DNA of 64,000 nucleotides from Sphingobacteriia bacterium (GTDB taxonomy: Bacteria; Bacteroidota; Bacteroidia; Chitinophagales; Chitinophagaceae): positions 1 to 64,000 of the forward strand of contig CANGCK010000011.1 in assembly GCA_947452295.1 (NCBI GenBank), in the 5' to 3' direction. The notes beneath the pieces were generated by a model. It saw only the letters and a program-made list of their open reading frames with translations, searched no databases and was not told the DNA's origin. Made by a program: the position numbers and the translations under genes. Positions 19,258 to 30,054 of this stretch are shown here, piece after piece (within the stretch, counting starts at the first letter, position 1; every line of letters begins with the position of its first letter).

Positions 19258-20199
19258 ATGAACTTATCTATAGTTGTACCACTTTTTAATGAAGATGAAT
19301 CGCTTCCTGAACTTTGTGCTTGGATAGCGCGTGTTGTGAATTTGCAAGGTTTGAGTTATGAAGTACTTTTAGTGGATGATGGAAGTACTGATGATAGTTG
19401 GAATGTAATTCAACAATTATCATCACAAAACAGTTCAATAAAAGGTATCAAATTTCAACGAAATTATGGTAAGTCGGCCGCGCTGAACGAAGGTTTCAAA
19501 GCAGCTTCAGGGGATGTTATCATTACCATGGATGCCGACATGCAAGATTCTCCTGATGAAATTCCGGAACTCTATAATATGATCATTAATAGTGGCTTTG
19601 ATATGGTAAGTGGTTGGAAGAAAAAAAGATACGATAATACCCTTACTAAAAACATACCTTCCAAATTATTTAATGCTGTAGCTAGAATGAGTTCTGGCAT
19701 CCAATTAAATGATTTTAATTGTGGTTTAAAAGCGTACAAAAAAAAGGTGGTAAAAAGTATTGAAGTATTTGGTGAAATGCATAGATACATACCTATATTA
19801 GCAAAATGGAGTGGGTTCAGAAAAATTGGTGAAAAAGTAGTAGAACATCGCCCTAGAAAATATGGAACCACTAAATTTGGTTGGTCGAGATTTGTAAATG
19901 GTTTTTTAGACCTCGGAACCATTATGTTTTTGGGGAAATTTGGTAAAAAACCCATGCAATTTTTCGGTTTATATGGTACTTTGTTTTTTATGGCTGGGTT
20001 TGGATCAATAGCATACTTAATTCTATCTAAAATAATCTGTCCTGAAAACGCCATCACATCAAAACCATTGTTTTATATTTCAATGGCAACAATGGTTATA
20101 GGCATGCAATTGTTCTTATCTGGTTTCATTGCAGAGTTGGTAGTAAGAAATGCAGCTGAACGAAATATGTATTTAATAGAAGAAAAATTGGGGCTGTAA
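19258..20199 (+). CDS. Glycosyltransferase family 2 (dolichol-phosphate mannosyltransferase/ArnC-like)
   Basis: LSIVVPLFNEDESLPELCAWI...LLVDDGSTDDSWNVI...GDVIITMDADMQDSPDEIPEL, two C-terminal TM helices. Confidence 0.92.
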   Translation: MNLSIVVPLFNEDESLPELCAWIARVVNLQGLSYEVLLVDDGSTDDSWNVIQQLSSQNSSIKGIKFQRNYGKSAALNEGFKAASGDVIITMDADMQDSPDEIPELYNMIINSGFDMVSGWKKKRYDNTLTKNIPSKLFNAVARMSSGIQLNDFNCGLKAYKKKVVKSIEVFGEMHRYIPILAKWSGFRKIGEKVVEHRPRKYGTTKFGWSRFVNGFLDLGTIMFLGKFGKKPMQFFGLYGTLFFMAGFGSIAYLILSKIICPENAITSKPLFYISMATMVIGMQLFLSGFIAELVVRNAAERNMYLIEEKLGL

Positions 20200-20219
20200 T
20201 TAAATTCAGTACCGATTGA

Positions 20220-21359
20220 GTGTATTTTATGAAAAAAAAAGTAATTATAATTGGTCCTGCTTGGCCCCTCAGGGGCGGATTAGCATCATTTGATGAAAGA
20301 TTAGCTAAAGAATTTATCGATCAATTATTTGATACAACCATTTATACTTTTTCTTTACAATATCCAGCTTTTTTATTTCCAGGAACCACTCAATTTTCAT
20401 CAGAGCCTGCACCCGATTTATTGAACATTAAAGTTTGTATTAATTCTGTAAATCCAATTAACTGGTTTAAAATTGGTAATCAATTAAGAAAATTAAAACC
20501 AGATTTAATTATAGTTCGTTATTGGCTTCCTTTTATGGGACCTTGTTTAGGAACTATTTTACGAATTGCTAAGCTAAATCAATTTACAAAAATTGTATGC
20601 ATTGCCGATAATGTTATTCCGCATGAAAAAAGACCGGGTGATACGCTCTTTACAAAATATTTTTTGCAACCTATTGATGCTTTTGTAACAATGAGTGAAA
20701 AGGTAATGAAGGATTTGAAAAAATTTACCCAAAAGCCTGCCGAACAAATAGTACACCCATTATACGATAATTTTGGTACTGCAATTTCCAAAAATGAAGC
20801 TCGCCAACACTTAAACTTACCTTTAAACCAAAAAATCATTTTGTTTTTTGGCTTTATTAGAAAATACAAAGGGCTTGATATATTACTTGAAGCAATGAAT
20901 AATGAAGGAATTCGAAAAGAAAACATTAAACTATTGATTGCAGGTGAATTTTATGAAAACAGAAATGAATACGATAGGATGATTGAATCAAATCAACTGA
21001 ATGATCAATTGATTTTAAGAACAGATTTTATTCAGGATTCTGAAGTAAAATACTATTTAAGTGCAGCTGATTTTGTTATTCAACCCTATCGAAATGCTAC
21101 ACAAAGTGGTGTAACACCTCTTGCCTATCATTTTGAAAAGCCCATGTTGGTTACCAATGTAGGCGGACTTCCCGATTTAGTACCCAACGGTAAAGTGGGT
21201 ATTGTAACAGAACCAAATGCAACAGATATTGCTACCGGTATTTTACAACTGTATGAATTAGGTGAAAATAGTTTTTTACCCCATCTTCGTGAAGAAAAAA
21301 AGAAATACAGTTGGCAAATACTTACCAATAAAATATTGAAATTGGTAGCTTTAAATTAA
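20220..21359 (+). CDS. Glycosyltransferase family 4
   Basis: IIGPAWPLRGGLASFDERLA...IILFFGFIRKYKGLDILLEAM...ADFVIQPYRNATQSGVTPLAYHFEKPMLVTNVGGLPDLV. Confidence 0.88.
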   Translation: MYFMKKKVIIIGPAWPLRGGLASFDERLAKEFIDQLFDTTIYTFSLQYPAFLFPGTTQFSSEPAPDLLNIKVCINSVNPINWFKIGNQLRKLKPDLIIVRYWLPFMGPCLGTILRIAKLNQFTKIVCIADNVIPHEKRPGDTLFTKYFLQPIDAFVTMSEKVMKDLKKFTQKPAEQIVHPLYDNFGTAISKNEARQHLNLPLNQKIILFFGFIRKYKGLDILLEAMNNEGIRKENIKLLIAGEFYENRNEYDRMIESNQLNDQLILRTDFIQDSEVKYYLSAADFVIQPYRNATQSGVTPLAYHFEKPMLVTNVGGLPDLVPNGKVGIVTEPNATDIATGILQLYELGENSFLPHLREEKKKYSWQILTNKILKLVALN

Positions 21360-21394
21360 TCAAGAATTTACTGTTTATTTTAATTATTTAAATC

Positions 21395-22420
21395 ATGATA
21401 TATCGTTGCAAAGCTCCTTTAAGAATAGGTTTAGCAGGCGGTGGAACCGATGTTAGTCCGTATTGCGATGAGTTTGGTGGAGCTATTTTAAATGCTACTC
21501 TTTCTTTATATGCTTATGCTTCTATAGCGTTAACTGATAAACCTGGTATCATTATTGAATCAATAGATCAACAACAATGTCAAACATTTGACTGGACTAA
21601 TCATTTACCCATAAATGGCGAATTAGATCTGCTAAAAGCCGTTTTTAATAGAGTACAAAAAGACTATCCATTTACCGTTAAAGGATTACACCTTACCACA
21701 TTTGTAGATGCCCCAGCAGGTAGCGGATTAGGTACTTCTTCAACCCTAGTGGTGGCTATTTTAGGGGCATTTGTAGAAATGCTTAATATACCTTTTGGAG
21801 ATTATGATCTGGCACATTATGCCTATGAAATTGAACGAATTGACTTGCAATTAGCAGGTGGCAGACAAGACCAATATGCTGCTACATTTGGCGGATTTAA
21901 TTACATGGAATTTTATGAAAACGACAAAGTAATTGTAAATCCCCTACGAATTAGAAAAGAGTACCTTAATGAATTAGAAAATAATTTGGTTTTGTATTTT
22001 ACCGCAACAACAAGAGCCTCAGCGGCAATAATTACCGAACAACAAAAAAATGTAAAAGAAAAAAACAGCAAAAGTATTGATGCAATGCATCAACTTAAAG
22101 AGCAAGCTAAAATGATGAAAGAAGCCCTCCTTGTTGGAAAATTGCATCAAATTGGGGAAATACTGGACTATGGATTTCAACAGAAAAAACAAATGGCCGC
22201 TAATATTTCAAACAATAGCATTGACGCAATTTATCATGCAGCCCAACAAGCTGGAGCTACGGGTGGTAAAATAAGTGGAGCTGGTGGTGGTGGATTTATG
22301 ATTTTTTATTGTCCCAATAATACACGTTTTAATGTTATTAAAACATTGAATACCTTTGGTGGCAAAATCAATCCATTTCAGTTCACCAAAGAAGGTGTAA
22401 GAAGTTGGACAATATCTTAA
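21395..22420 (+). CDS. hddA: GHMP kinase, D-glycero-alpha-D-manno-heptose-7-phosphate kinase
   Basis: CKAPLRIGLAGGGTDVSPYCDEFGGAILNATLSLYAY, DAPAGSGLGTSSTLVVAIL, ISGAGGGGFMIFY; next to gmhA/hddC/gmhB. Confidence 0.88.
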   Translation: MIYRCKAPLRIGLAGGGTDVSPYCDEFGGAILNATLSLYAYASIALTDKPGIIIESIDQQQCQTFDWTNHLPINGELDLLKAVFNRVQKDYPFTVKGLHLTTFVDAPAGSGLGTSSTLVVAILGAFVEMLNIPFGDYDLAHYAYEIERIDLQLAGGRQDQYAATFGGFNYMEFYENDKVIVNPLRIRKEYLNELENNLVLYFTATTRASAAIITEQQKNVKEKNSKSIDAMHQLKEQAKMMKEALLVGKLHQIGEILDYGFQQKKQMAANISNNSIDAIYHAAQQAGATGGKISGAGGGGFMIFYCPNNTRFNVIKTLNTFGGKINPFQFTKEGVRSWTIS

Positions 22421-22431
22421 TGAATGTATAA

Positions 22432-23013
22432 TTGATGATTATGAATAACAAAATTAGTAGTATCATAAATGAAACGATAGAAGTTAAACAAGCTATATTA
22501 CAGGATACAGCTTTTCAGGCAATAATTGCAGAAGTAGTCACTACATGTACCCACGCTTTTAAAAATGGTAATCAGGTTTTATTCTGTGGTAATGGAGGCA
22601 GTGCTGCCGATGCCCAACATTTGGCTGCAGAATTTTCTGGTAGGTTTTATAAAGATAGAAAAGCCCTGCCTTCTGAAGCCCTTCATTGCAATACGTCCTA
22701 TTTAACAGCAGTTGCCAACGACTATAGTTATGATGTTATTTATTCTAGATTAATAGAGGGCATTTGTAAAAAAGGAGATGTATTAATTGGATTAAGTACT
22801 TCGGGTAATTCTAAAAATATTATTAATGCATTTGCAGTTGCAAAAGATTTAGGAGTAACAACCGTAGGTTTAACAGGTGCTTCCGGTGGTAAAATGAAAG
22901 AAAGTTCCGATTTCTTGTTAAACGTACCCTCTAACAATACACCCAGAATTCAAGAAAGCCATATTTTAATTGGTCATATTATTTGTGAATTGGTTGAAGC
23001 CAACTTATTTTAA
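22432..23013 (+). CDS. gmhA: D-sedoheptulose 7-phosphate isomerase (SIS domain)
   Basis: VLFCGNGGSAADAQHLAAEFSGRFYKDRKALPSEAL...IGLSTSGNSKNIINAF. Confidence 0.9.
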   Translation: MMIMNNKISSIINETIEVKQAILQDTAFQAIIAEVVTTCTHAFKNGNQVLFCGNGGSAADAQHLAAEFSGRFYKDRKALPSEALHCNTSYLTAVANDYSYDVIYSRLIEGICKKGDVLIGLSTSGNSKNIINAFAVAKDLGVTTVGLTGASGGKMKESSDFLLNVPSNNTPRIQESHILIGHIICELVEANLF

Positions 23014-23711
23014 TGAAACAAATCAAAGAAGCCATTATATTGGCCGGTGGTTTGGGAACCCGATTAAGAGATGCAGTTCCCGAATTACCCAAATGTATGG
23101 CCCCCATCAATGGAAAGCCTTTTATTTCAATAGTTATTAACTATTTACAAAATCAGGGTATTGAGCATTTCATTTTTTCTTTGGGTTACAAATCAGAAGC
23201 TTTTACCAATTATCTTGCAGAAATACTTCCTGAAGGTACTTATTCAATTGTTGTAGAAAATGAGCCATTGGGAACTGGAGGCGCTATTCGTTTTGCTTGT
23301 AGTGCTGTTACTACATCTGATGTATTAGTTGTTAATGGAGATAGTATATTCAAAAATAAATTATCAGAGCAATCCAAATTGCATTTTGAAAAAAATGCTC
23401 ATTGCACATTGGCCTTGAAACCAATGGAAAATTTTGATCGATATGGAGCTGTTGAATTAAATGAAGATCATCACATCGCATTATTTAATGAAAAACAATT
23501 TGTAGCTAAAGGATTAATCAATGGTGGCGTATATTTATTAAATGTACAGGCTTATTTAGATGAAAATCTACCTGAAAAATTTTCTTTTGAAACCGACTAT
23601 TTACAACAATTTTTCAGGACACGAAATATAATTGGTATTGAACAAAATGGTTATTTTATAGACATTGGAATCCCAGAAGATTATTTAAGGGCTCAAACAG
23701 AACTAAAGTAA
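23013..23711 (+). CDS. hddC: Sugar nucleotidyltransferase, D-glycero-alpha-D-manno-heptose 1-phosphate guanylyltransferase
   Basis: EAIILAGGLGTRLRDAVPELPKCMAPINGKPFI...NGGVYLLN...YFIDIGIPEDYLRAQ. Confidence 0.87.
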   Translation: MKQIKEAIILAGGLGTRLRDAVPELPKCMAPINGKPFISIVINYLQNQGIEHFIFSLGYKSEAFTNYLAEILPEGTYSIVVENEPLGTGGAIRFACSAVTTSDVLVVNGDSIFKNKLSEQSKLHFEKNAHCTLALKPMENFDRYGAVELNEDHHIALFNEKQFVAKGLINGGVYLLNVQAYLDENLPEKFSFETDYLQQFFRTRNIIGIEQNGYFIDIGIPEDYLRAQTELK

Positions 23712-23716
23712 AATAC

Positions 23717-24289
23717 ATGCTCGATTTACAAAAAATAACAAATGATTGGACATTGTTTTTAGATCGTGATGGAGTTTTAAATCACGAAAAAGAAAACGAC
23801 TATGTATTAAATACCCTTGAGTTTGTAATGTATGAAAATAGTATAACAGCAATTCCAATATTAAATCAATTATTTAATAGAATTATTGTCACTACTAATC
23901 AAAAGGGAATTGGTAAACAATTAATGACCGAAGATGATTTGTCTGAAATACACGCCTTGATGTTGAATAAAATTGCTGAAGTGGGTGGTAAATTAGACCA
24001 TATATATTATTGTACGGATTTAGATGATAACTCACCAAACCGTAAACCACAGCCCGGGATGGCATTTAAAGCAAAACAAGCATTTCCTGATATTGATTTA
24101 TCAAAAAGCATTATGGTAGGCAACCGAATAAGCGATATGAAATTTGGAAGAAACGCAGGTATGTACACTGTTTTTGTTGCAACTACTCATCCAGAAACCC
24201 CATTCCCTGATCCTCACATCGATTTAAGATTTCCAGACCTACACAGTTTTGCATTGGCATGTGCTACTGTAAAAAAATCAACTAAATAG
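23717..24289 (+). CDS. gmhB: HAD-family D-glycero-D-manno-heptose 1,7-bisphosphate phosphatase
   Basis: TLFLDRDGVLNHEKENDYV...IIVTTNQKGIGKQLMTEDDL...RKPQPGMAFKAK...KSIMVGNRISDMKFGRNAGM. Confidence 0.87.
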   Translation: MLDLQKITNDWTLFLDRDGVLNHEKENDYVLNTLEFVMYENSITAIPILNQLFNRIIVTTNQKGIGKQLMTEDDLSEIHALMLNKIAEVGGKLDHIYYCTDLDDNSPNRKPQPGMAFKAKQAFPDIDLSKSIMVGNRISDMKFGRNAGMYTVFVATTHPETPFPDPHIDLRFPDLHSFALACATVKKSTK

Positions 24290-24398
24290 TTTAACAATTT
24301 ATTTAATTCTAATCAACAATTTTATCAATTCACTAACATACAATAGCTTTATTTTGATTTAATGTGATTGATACAAATGGATTATTAATTGTTACACT

Positions 24399-25235
24399 AT
24401 GAAACATCTCCTCCTAATCATTCTAACAATTCTTGTAGCTGCAAAACAGGTTAATGCACAATCAAATGCTGATTTAAATTCGTTGAAATCAATTGAGCTT
24501 CAATTAAGTAAACAAGCACAAAGTATTATGAATGAAGATGAATTGATAGATCGGTTAAGGGCAGATAGTTTTTTTACCCGTACATTGGTAAAAGCACTGC
24601 AAACCCCATATTCATTCAATTATGCGTTTGATTCATTGCAAACTATTTCAAGAAAATACGCTCCAGATAGTAGTTTTAGAATTATTACCTGGCAAGTAAT
24701 GAAAGACCCTACCTATTTCAGGTATAAAGGCGCTATTCAAATGAAAACAACGGATGGATCTTTACAATTAATCCCTTTATTTGATGGAACACATTTTACC
24801 GAAAACCCGGTTGATTCTATAAGGAATGCCAAAAACTGGATCGGCGCTATTTATTACAATATCATCCTTAAAACACACAACAATAAAAAATACTATACGT
24901 TATTGGGATTTGATGAACATGATGAAAGCAGTAGTAGAAAATGGATTGAAGTATTAACATTCGACAATAATCGACAACCTGTTTTTGGTGGAAAATATTT
25001 TTTTTATCCCAAAGACCCTATTAAACCCAAACAACCAGCGTATAGATTTTATATTGAATATAAGAAGGATGCTGCAGCCAAACTCAATTACGAACAGGAT
25101 ATGGACATGATTATTTTTGCCAAACTAATCAGTGAATCGAATGAGCCGGAAAAAAAATATACCCTCGTACCTTATGGAACCATTGAAGGTTTTAAATGGC
25201 AGGAGGGTAAATGGGTATATGTACCAGAACAATAA
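24399..25235 (+). CDS. Hypothetical secreted protein
   Basis: Signal peptide MKHLLLIILTILVAAKQVNAQ; no domain recognised. Confidence 0.6.
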   Translation: MKHLLLIILTILVAAKQVNAQSNADLNSLKSIELQLSKQAQSIMNEDELIDRLRADSFFTRTLVKALQTPYSFNYAFDSLQTISRKYAPDSSFRIITWQVMKDPTYFRYKGAIQMKTTDGSLQLIPLFDGTHFTENPVDSIRNAKNWIGAIYYNIILKTHNNKKYYTLLGFDEHDESSSRKWIEVLTFDNNRQPVFGGKYFFYPKDPIKPKQPAYRFYIEYKKDAAAKLNYEQDMDMIIFAKLISESNEPEKKYTLVPYGTIEGFKWQEGKWVYVPEQ

Positions 25236-25241
25236 ATTAAA

Positions 25242-27026
25242 TTAATCTAATTTTAGCACTGCTAAAAATGCTTCTTGCGGAATTTCTACATTACCAATTT
25301 GGCGCATACGTTTTTTACCTTCTTTTTGCTTTTCCAATAATTTACGTTTTCGGCTAATATCACCCCCGTAACATTTAGCGGTAACATCTTTACGCATTGC
25401 GCTGATGTTTTCACGGGCAATTACTTTAGCACCAATAGCTGCCTGAATAGCAATCTGAAACTGTTGTTTAGGTAATAATTCTTTTAATTTCTCACATAAT
25501 TTGCGGCCAAAATCAGCAGCTCTACTGCGATGTATTAACGCACTTAATGCATCTACTTTTTCGTTGTTTAATAAAATATCCATTTTAACAATATCAGCAT
25601 TACGATGGTCAATTGGGCTATAATCAAAAGAGGCATACCCTCTTGTAGAACTTTTTAGTTTATCGTAAAAATCAAATACAATTTCAGTCAAAGGCATTTC
25701 AAAAATCAATTCAACCCTTGTAGGGGTTAAGTAACTTTGGTTAATTAAAATACCTCTTTTACCTAAGCAAAGCGTCATAATATTACCAATATAATCAGGC
25801 AGGGTAATTATTTGTGCTTTAATAAAAGGTTCTTCTATCCGATCAACTTTAACAGGATCGGGCATTTCTACTGGGTTATTTACCAATATTTTTTCTCCCC
25901 TTGTAGTATAAGCGTTAAAACTTACGTTAGGAACTGTTGTGATTACTGTTTGATTAAATTCTCGTTCTAAACGCTCCTGAATGATTTCCATGTGCAGCAA
26001 CCCAAGGAATCCACATCTAAAACCAAAACCTAAAGCTTGGGAAGTTTCTAACTCAAAAGTAAGAGATGCATCATTTAACTGGAGTTTATCCATACACTCA
26101 CGCAATTCCTCAAATTCATCGGTATTTACCGGGAAAATACCCGCAAATACCATTGGTTTAACTTCTTCAAAACCATGAATCATTTCACCCGGATTATTGG
26201 CTAGAGTAATGGTATCACCAACTTTTACTTCTTTCGCATTTTTAATGCCGGTTATGATATATCCAACATCACCTGCTTTTACTTCATTTTTTGGGGTCAT
26301 ATTAAGTTTAAGTACCCCCACTTCATCTGCAAAATAATCATTTCCAGAAGCTACAAACCTAATTTTGTCGCCCTTTTTCAGCGTACCATTTAAAATTCGG
26401 TAATACACAATAATACCGCGAAAACTATTGAACACACTATCAAATATCAATGCTTGTAGAGGGGCATCAACACTGCCTTCTGGAGCTGGAATACGCTCTA
26501 CTATAGCTTGTAAAATCTCCTCAATACCAATACCAGATTTTCCACTTGCCAATAAAATATCTTCCTGTTTACATCCAATTAGGTCAATAATTTGATCAGT
26601 TACTTCAGGTATTTTAGCACCTTCCATGTCAATTTTATTGATTACCGGTATAATTTCCAAATCGTTATCAATGGCCAAATAAAGATTGCTAATTGTTTGA
26701 GCCTGAATACCTTGTGAGGCATCAACTAATAATAATGCACCCTCACAAGCAGCTAAAGCTCGGCTAACTTCATAGCTAAAATCTACATGCCCGGGTGTAT
26801 CAATTAGGTTGAGTACATATTCTACTCCATTGTGTTTGTAGTTTATTTGAATGGCATGGCTCTTAATGGTTATGCCTTTTTCACGTTCCAGGTCCATATC
26901 ATCTAGTACCTGATTCATCATATCTCGTTCACCAATGGTTTTAGTATGTTCCAACAGTCTGTCGGCTAAAGTACTTTTTCCATGATCAATGTGCGCAATA
27001 ATACAAAAGTTCCTAATCTGCTTCAT
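25242..27026 (-). CDS. lepA: Elongation factor 4 (translation GTPase LepA)
   Basis: [28 protein letters not shown]...[36 protein letters not shown]; start corrected from 27182 to the Met before KQIRNF. Confidence 0.96.
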   Translation of the reverse strand: MKQIRNFCIIAHIDHGKSTLADRLLEHTKTIGERDMMNQVLDDMDLEREKGITIKSHAIQINYKHNGVEYVLNLIDTPGHVDFSYEVSRALAACEGALLLVDASQGIQAQTISNLYLAIDNDLEIIPVINKIDMEGAKIPEVTDQIIDLIGCKQEDILLASGKSGIGIEEILQAIVERIPAPEGSVDAPLQALIFDSVFNSFRGIIVYYRILNGTLKKGDKIRFVASGNDYFADEVGVLKLNMTPKNEVKAGDVGYIITGIKNAKEVKVGDTITLANNPGEMIHGFEEVKPMVFAGIFPVNTDEFEELRECMDKLQLNDASLTFELETSQALGFGFRCGFLGLLHMEIIQERLEREFNQTVITTVPNVSFNAYTTRGEKILVNNPVEMPDPVKVDRIEEPFIKAQIITLPDYIGNIMTLCLGKRGILINQSYLTPTRVELIFEMPLTEIVFDFYDKLKSSTRGYASFDYSPIDHRNADIVKMDILLNNEKVDALSALIHRSRAADFGRKLCEKLKELLPKQQFQIAIQAAIGAKVIARENISAMRKDVTAKCYGGDISRKRKLLEKQKEGKKRMRQIGNVEIPQEAFLAVLKLD

Positions 27027-27075
27027 AAGTTTGCAAAGATAGGCTTGTATAGTATATGGCGTTAAATTTGCTGTT

Positions 27076-28044
27076 ATGATGTTTACTGAAATTGGAAGGA
27101 ATATTGAAAAAGCGGCAAGATTGCTACAAAATGGTGAAGTTGTAGCCATTCCCACCGAAACAGTGTATGGCTTGGCAGGCAATGCATTAAGTGAGGCTGC
27201 AGTAACAAAAATTTATGCTGCCAAAAAAAGGCCTTCCTTCAATCCATTAATCTTACACATAGCCAATATTGATCAAATTATATGCTATGCAACCCCAAAT
27301 GCAATCAGTTTAAAACTAGCTAATGCATTTATGCCTGGCCCCTTAACACTTTTATTGCCTAAAAAAAATAACGTACCGGATATTACCACTGCCGGAAGCA
27401 ATAAAGTAGCCATAAGAGTACCTAATCATCCTTTAGCGTTAGAATTGCTCTATCAAATAAACTTCCCCCTGGCAGCTCCAAGCGCTAATCAATCTGGGTA
27501 TATTAGTCCTACTACCGCCCAGCATGTTTACGAAGGGCTCAATCACAAAATCTCCTATATATTAGATGGTGGAACTTCAATTGTTGGATTAGAATCTACC
27601 ATTTGCGAAGTAATGAATGATCATATTCTTTTACATAGAACCGGAGGAATTAGTGCAAATATGCTGCAAGATGCCACTGGTTTACCAGTTATAGATGGAG
27701 CAAGTCATGAGCGCCTTCAAACTCCCGGGCAATTAAAAAGTCATTATGCACCTAATACACCTTTGTATAGAGGAAATATCGAAACATTAATTGACCAGCA
27801 TAGGGGTAAAAAAATGGCTGTGATTAGTTTTTACAAAAAATTCGCACTGTCAGATAATATAGACTATTATATTTTATCTGAAACAGCTAATTTAAGTGAG
27901 GCTGCCAATAAATTATTTTCAACACTCAGAGAAATTGATGCCCAAGAAAATTATGAAGTGATTATAACAGAAATATTTCCGGAAGAAGGAATTGGGCCTG
28001 CCATCAATGATCGATTAAACAGGGCCCAATTCATCCATAAATAA
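27076..28044 (+). CDS. L-threonylcarbamoyladenylate synthase (Sua5/YciO/YrdC)
   Basis: [47 protein letters not shown]...[17 protein letters not shown]. Confidence 0.93.
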   Translation: MMFTEIGRNIEKAARLLQNGEVVAIPTETVYGLAGNALSEAAVTKIYAAKKRPSFNPLILHIANIDQIICYATPNAISLKLANAFMPGPLTLLLPKKNNVPDITTAGSNKVAIRVPNHPLALELLYQINFPLAAPSANQSGYISPTTAQHVYEGLNHKISYILDGGTSIVGLESTICEVMNDHILLHRTGGISANMLQDATGLPVIDGASHERLQTPGQLKSHYAPNTPLYRGNIETLIDQHRGKKMAVISFYKKFALSDNIDYYILSETANLSEAANKLFSTLREIDAQENYEVIITEIFPEEGIGPAINDRLNRAQFIHK

Positions 28045-28045
28045 C

Positions 28046-28810
28046 TTATTGTAATGCGTTGATAATAGCTACAAACTCATCAGCTATTAATGAGGCACCC
28101 CCTACTAACCCACCATCCACATCAGGTTGTGAAAATATTTCAACAGCATTTGCGGCTTTAACACTTCCTCCATATAAAATAGAAATACTATTAGCTATAT
28201 CATTACCATATACATTGGCTAAATCTTTTCTGATAAAAGCATGCATTTCTTGTGCTTGATCGCTAGTAGCTGTTTTTCCGGTACCAATTGCCCAAATTGG
28301 TTCATATGCTATTACAACTTTTAAAAGTTGATCAGCTGATAAATGATACAACGACTCTTTTAATTGTTTGGCCACATATTCATTTTGTGTATTTGATTCG
28401 CGAACAGATAATGGTTCGCCGCAACAAAAAATAGGTTGAATATTGTTTTCCAAACAAATATTTATTTTTTCTGCCAAAAATGAATTGCTCTCATTAAAAT
28501 ATTCTCTTCGTTCTGAATGTCCTAATACAACAAATTGAATGCCTAATGAATTCAACATTTCAACAGATATTTCGCCAGTGTAAGCACCGTTTTTTTTGTT
28601 AAAACAATTTTGCGCTGCTATAAATACCCCTTTTTTATCTGCAATTTTTTGTTGAGCCATTTGCAAATAGGGCGCTGGTACAGAAAATATAACTAATTGA
28701 TTTTCACTTATTTCGTGTGGTTTATTTATAATTTCATTTAATAACTGCTCCCCTTGTTGAAGGGTTAGATTCATTTTCCAGTTTGCTGCTGCAATTTGTT
28801 TTCTACTCAT
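28046..28810 (-). CDS. tpiA: Triose-phosphate isomerase
   Basis: AANWKMNL...VLGHSERREYF...VIAYEPIWAIGTGKTAT...SILYGGSVKAANA. Confidence 0.97.
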   Translation of the reverse strand: MSRKQIAAANWKMNLTLQQGEQLLNEIINKPHEISENQLVIFSVPAPYLQMAQQKIADKKGVFIAAQNCFNKKNGAYTGEISVEMLNSLGIQFVVLGHSERREYFNESNSFLAEKINICLENNIQPIFCCGEPLSVRESNTQNEYVAKQLKESLYHLSADQLLKVVIAYEPIWAIGTGKTATSDQAQEMHAFIRKDLANVYGNDIANSISILYGGSVKAANAVEIFSQPDVDGGLVGGASLIADEFVAIINALQ

Positions 28811-29981
28811 TGTTGTTTTCTTTTATTTGATATAAATAATTAATAATATTTACTTCTTGTTCAGTTAATTGTTTGCCTTTCATTGATTTCCAATTGTTGA
28901 TATCAGCAATTGCATCAGGGAGATTATATTTTTTACCTTCTACCCCAAAACTAAAATTAGGCAGTTTTTGAGGTAATAATCCCTTTCCAAAAACAGAACA
29001 ACAAATGCCTATAACTGAACCTGTATTAATGGAAGAATTTATTGCAACCCTCGAATAATCACCCATCATTACTCCACATTTTTGTCCAACAGGCACTTGT
29101 TCATTAGTTGCCATAACCCACATAAATATTTCGTCGGCCGAATTTTTTAAGTTACTATTTGAGGTGCCGGCACCAAAATTGCACCATTCTCCTACTACGG
29201 CATCCCCTAAATAGCCGTCATGGGCTTTGTTAGAATAGCCCATCATAATTGCATTTTTTATTTCGCCTCCTCCCATACAATAAGGACCTAATGTAGTAGC
29301 ACCATAAATTCTACTATTCATTTTCAATACGGAGTTTTCTCCCAATACAAACGGGCCTCTAACCGTACTGCCTTCCATTATTTCAGCATCTTTACCTATA
29401 TAAATTGGGCCGGTTGTAGAATTAAGGAGGCAAAACTCAACTTTAGCACCTTCTTCAATAAAAATATCTGCTGTTTGTATTACCTGAACAGTTGGAGAAA
29501 TAGGTTGCGACTTTTTACCTTTAGTAATCAATTTAAAATCCCAGTTAATAGCAGCTGCATTTAATTTGATAAGATCCCAAGGATAATGAAATCTTATTAC
29601 ATTATTTATTTCAATCAATTGATCAAAAAAATCATTGGCGAAATTTGGGTTGAATTGATCGAATTGATGATTACTTTTTCCAACCACCACACCAAAATCA
29701 TCTACTAAAGCCTGACCGGGTTTTAATTCGCTTATCTTTTCTAATAACTCATCGGAAGGCATAATAGCAGCATCCATCCAAGTGCAGGTTTCGGCAATTA
29801 ATGGCTGATTGTATAAGGGTTGTAATAATGTAGACGTATGTATAAATACTTCGGTTTTTAATAAATAACTCCAACGTTCTTTTACTGTTAAAATTCCCAA
29901 ACGAAGGTCTGCAACGGCTTTATTCAATGAAAGCGGTGCTAAATTTTGTCTATTTTTATTATCGAATAAAACAAATGCCAT
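28803..29981 (-). CDS. GlmU-like putative sugar nucleotidyltransferase/acetyltransferase (alternative Bacteroidota GlmU family)
   Basis: LFDNKNRQNLAPLSLNKAVADLRLGILTVKERW N-terminus; hexapeptide-repeat C-terminus with GEWCNFGAGTSNSNLK. Confidence 0.85.
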   Translation of the reverse strand: MAFVLFDNKNRQNLAPLSLNKAVADLRLGILTVKERWSYLLKTEVFIHTSTLLQPLYNQPLIAETCTWMDAAIMPSDELLEKISELKPGQALVDDFGVVVGKSNHQFDQFNPNFANDFFDQLIEINNVIRFHYPWDLIKLNAAAINWDFKLITKGKKSQPISPTVQVIQTADIFIEEGAKVEFCLLNSTTGPIYIGKDAEIMEGSTVRGPFVLGENSVLKMNSRIYGATTLGPYCMGGGEIKNAIMMGYSNKAHDGYLGDAVVGEWCNFGAGTSNSNLKNSADEIFMWVMATNEQVPVGQKCGVMMGDYSRVAINSSINTGSVIGICCSVFGKGLLPQKLPNFSFGVEGKKYNLPDAIADINNWKSMKGKQLTEQEVNIINYLYQIKENNNE

Positions 29982-30054
29982 ATTACAAATGTATTGCTTA
30001 TTTGTAATAATGAATTCTTCTTAACTTGCGGCTTCTAACATAAAAACATCTAAA

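Noticed and set aside
19572-20057. 161-aa ORF antisense to the GT2 gene
   Set aside because: Fully inside a well-supported GT2 CDS on the opposite strand; no recognisable domain, composition typical of a shadow ORF.
20579-20926. 115-aa ORF antisense to the GT4 gene
   Set aside because: Shadow ORF in an AT-rich coding region; no homology recognised.
27027-27182. N-terminal extension of lepA in the ORF track
   Set aside because: LepA homology starts at [19 protein letters not shown]; the extension overlaps the divergent sua5-type gene and its start.
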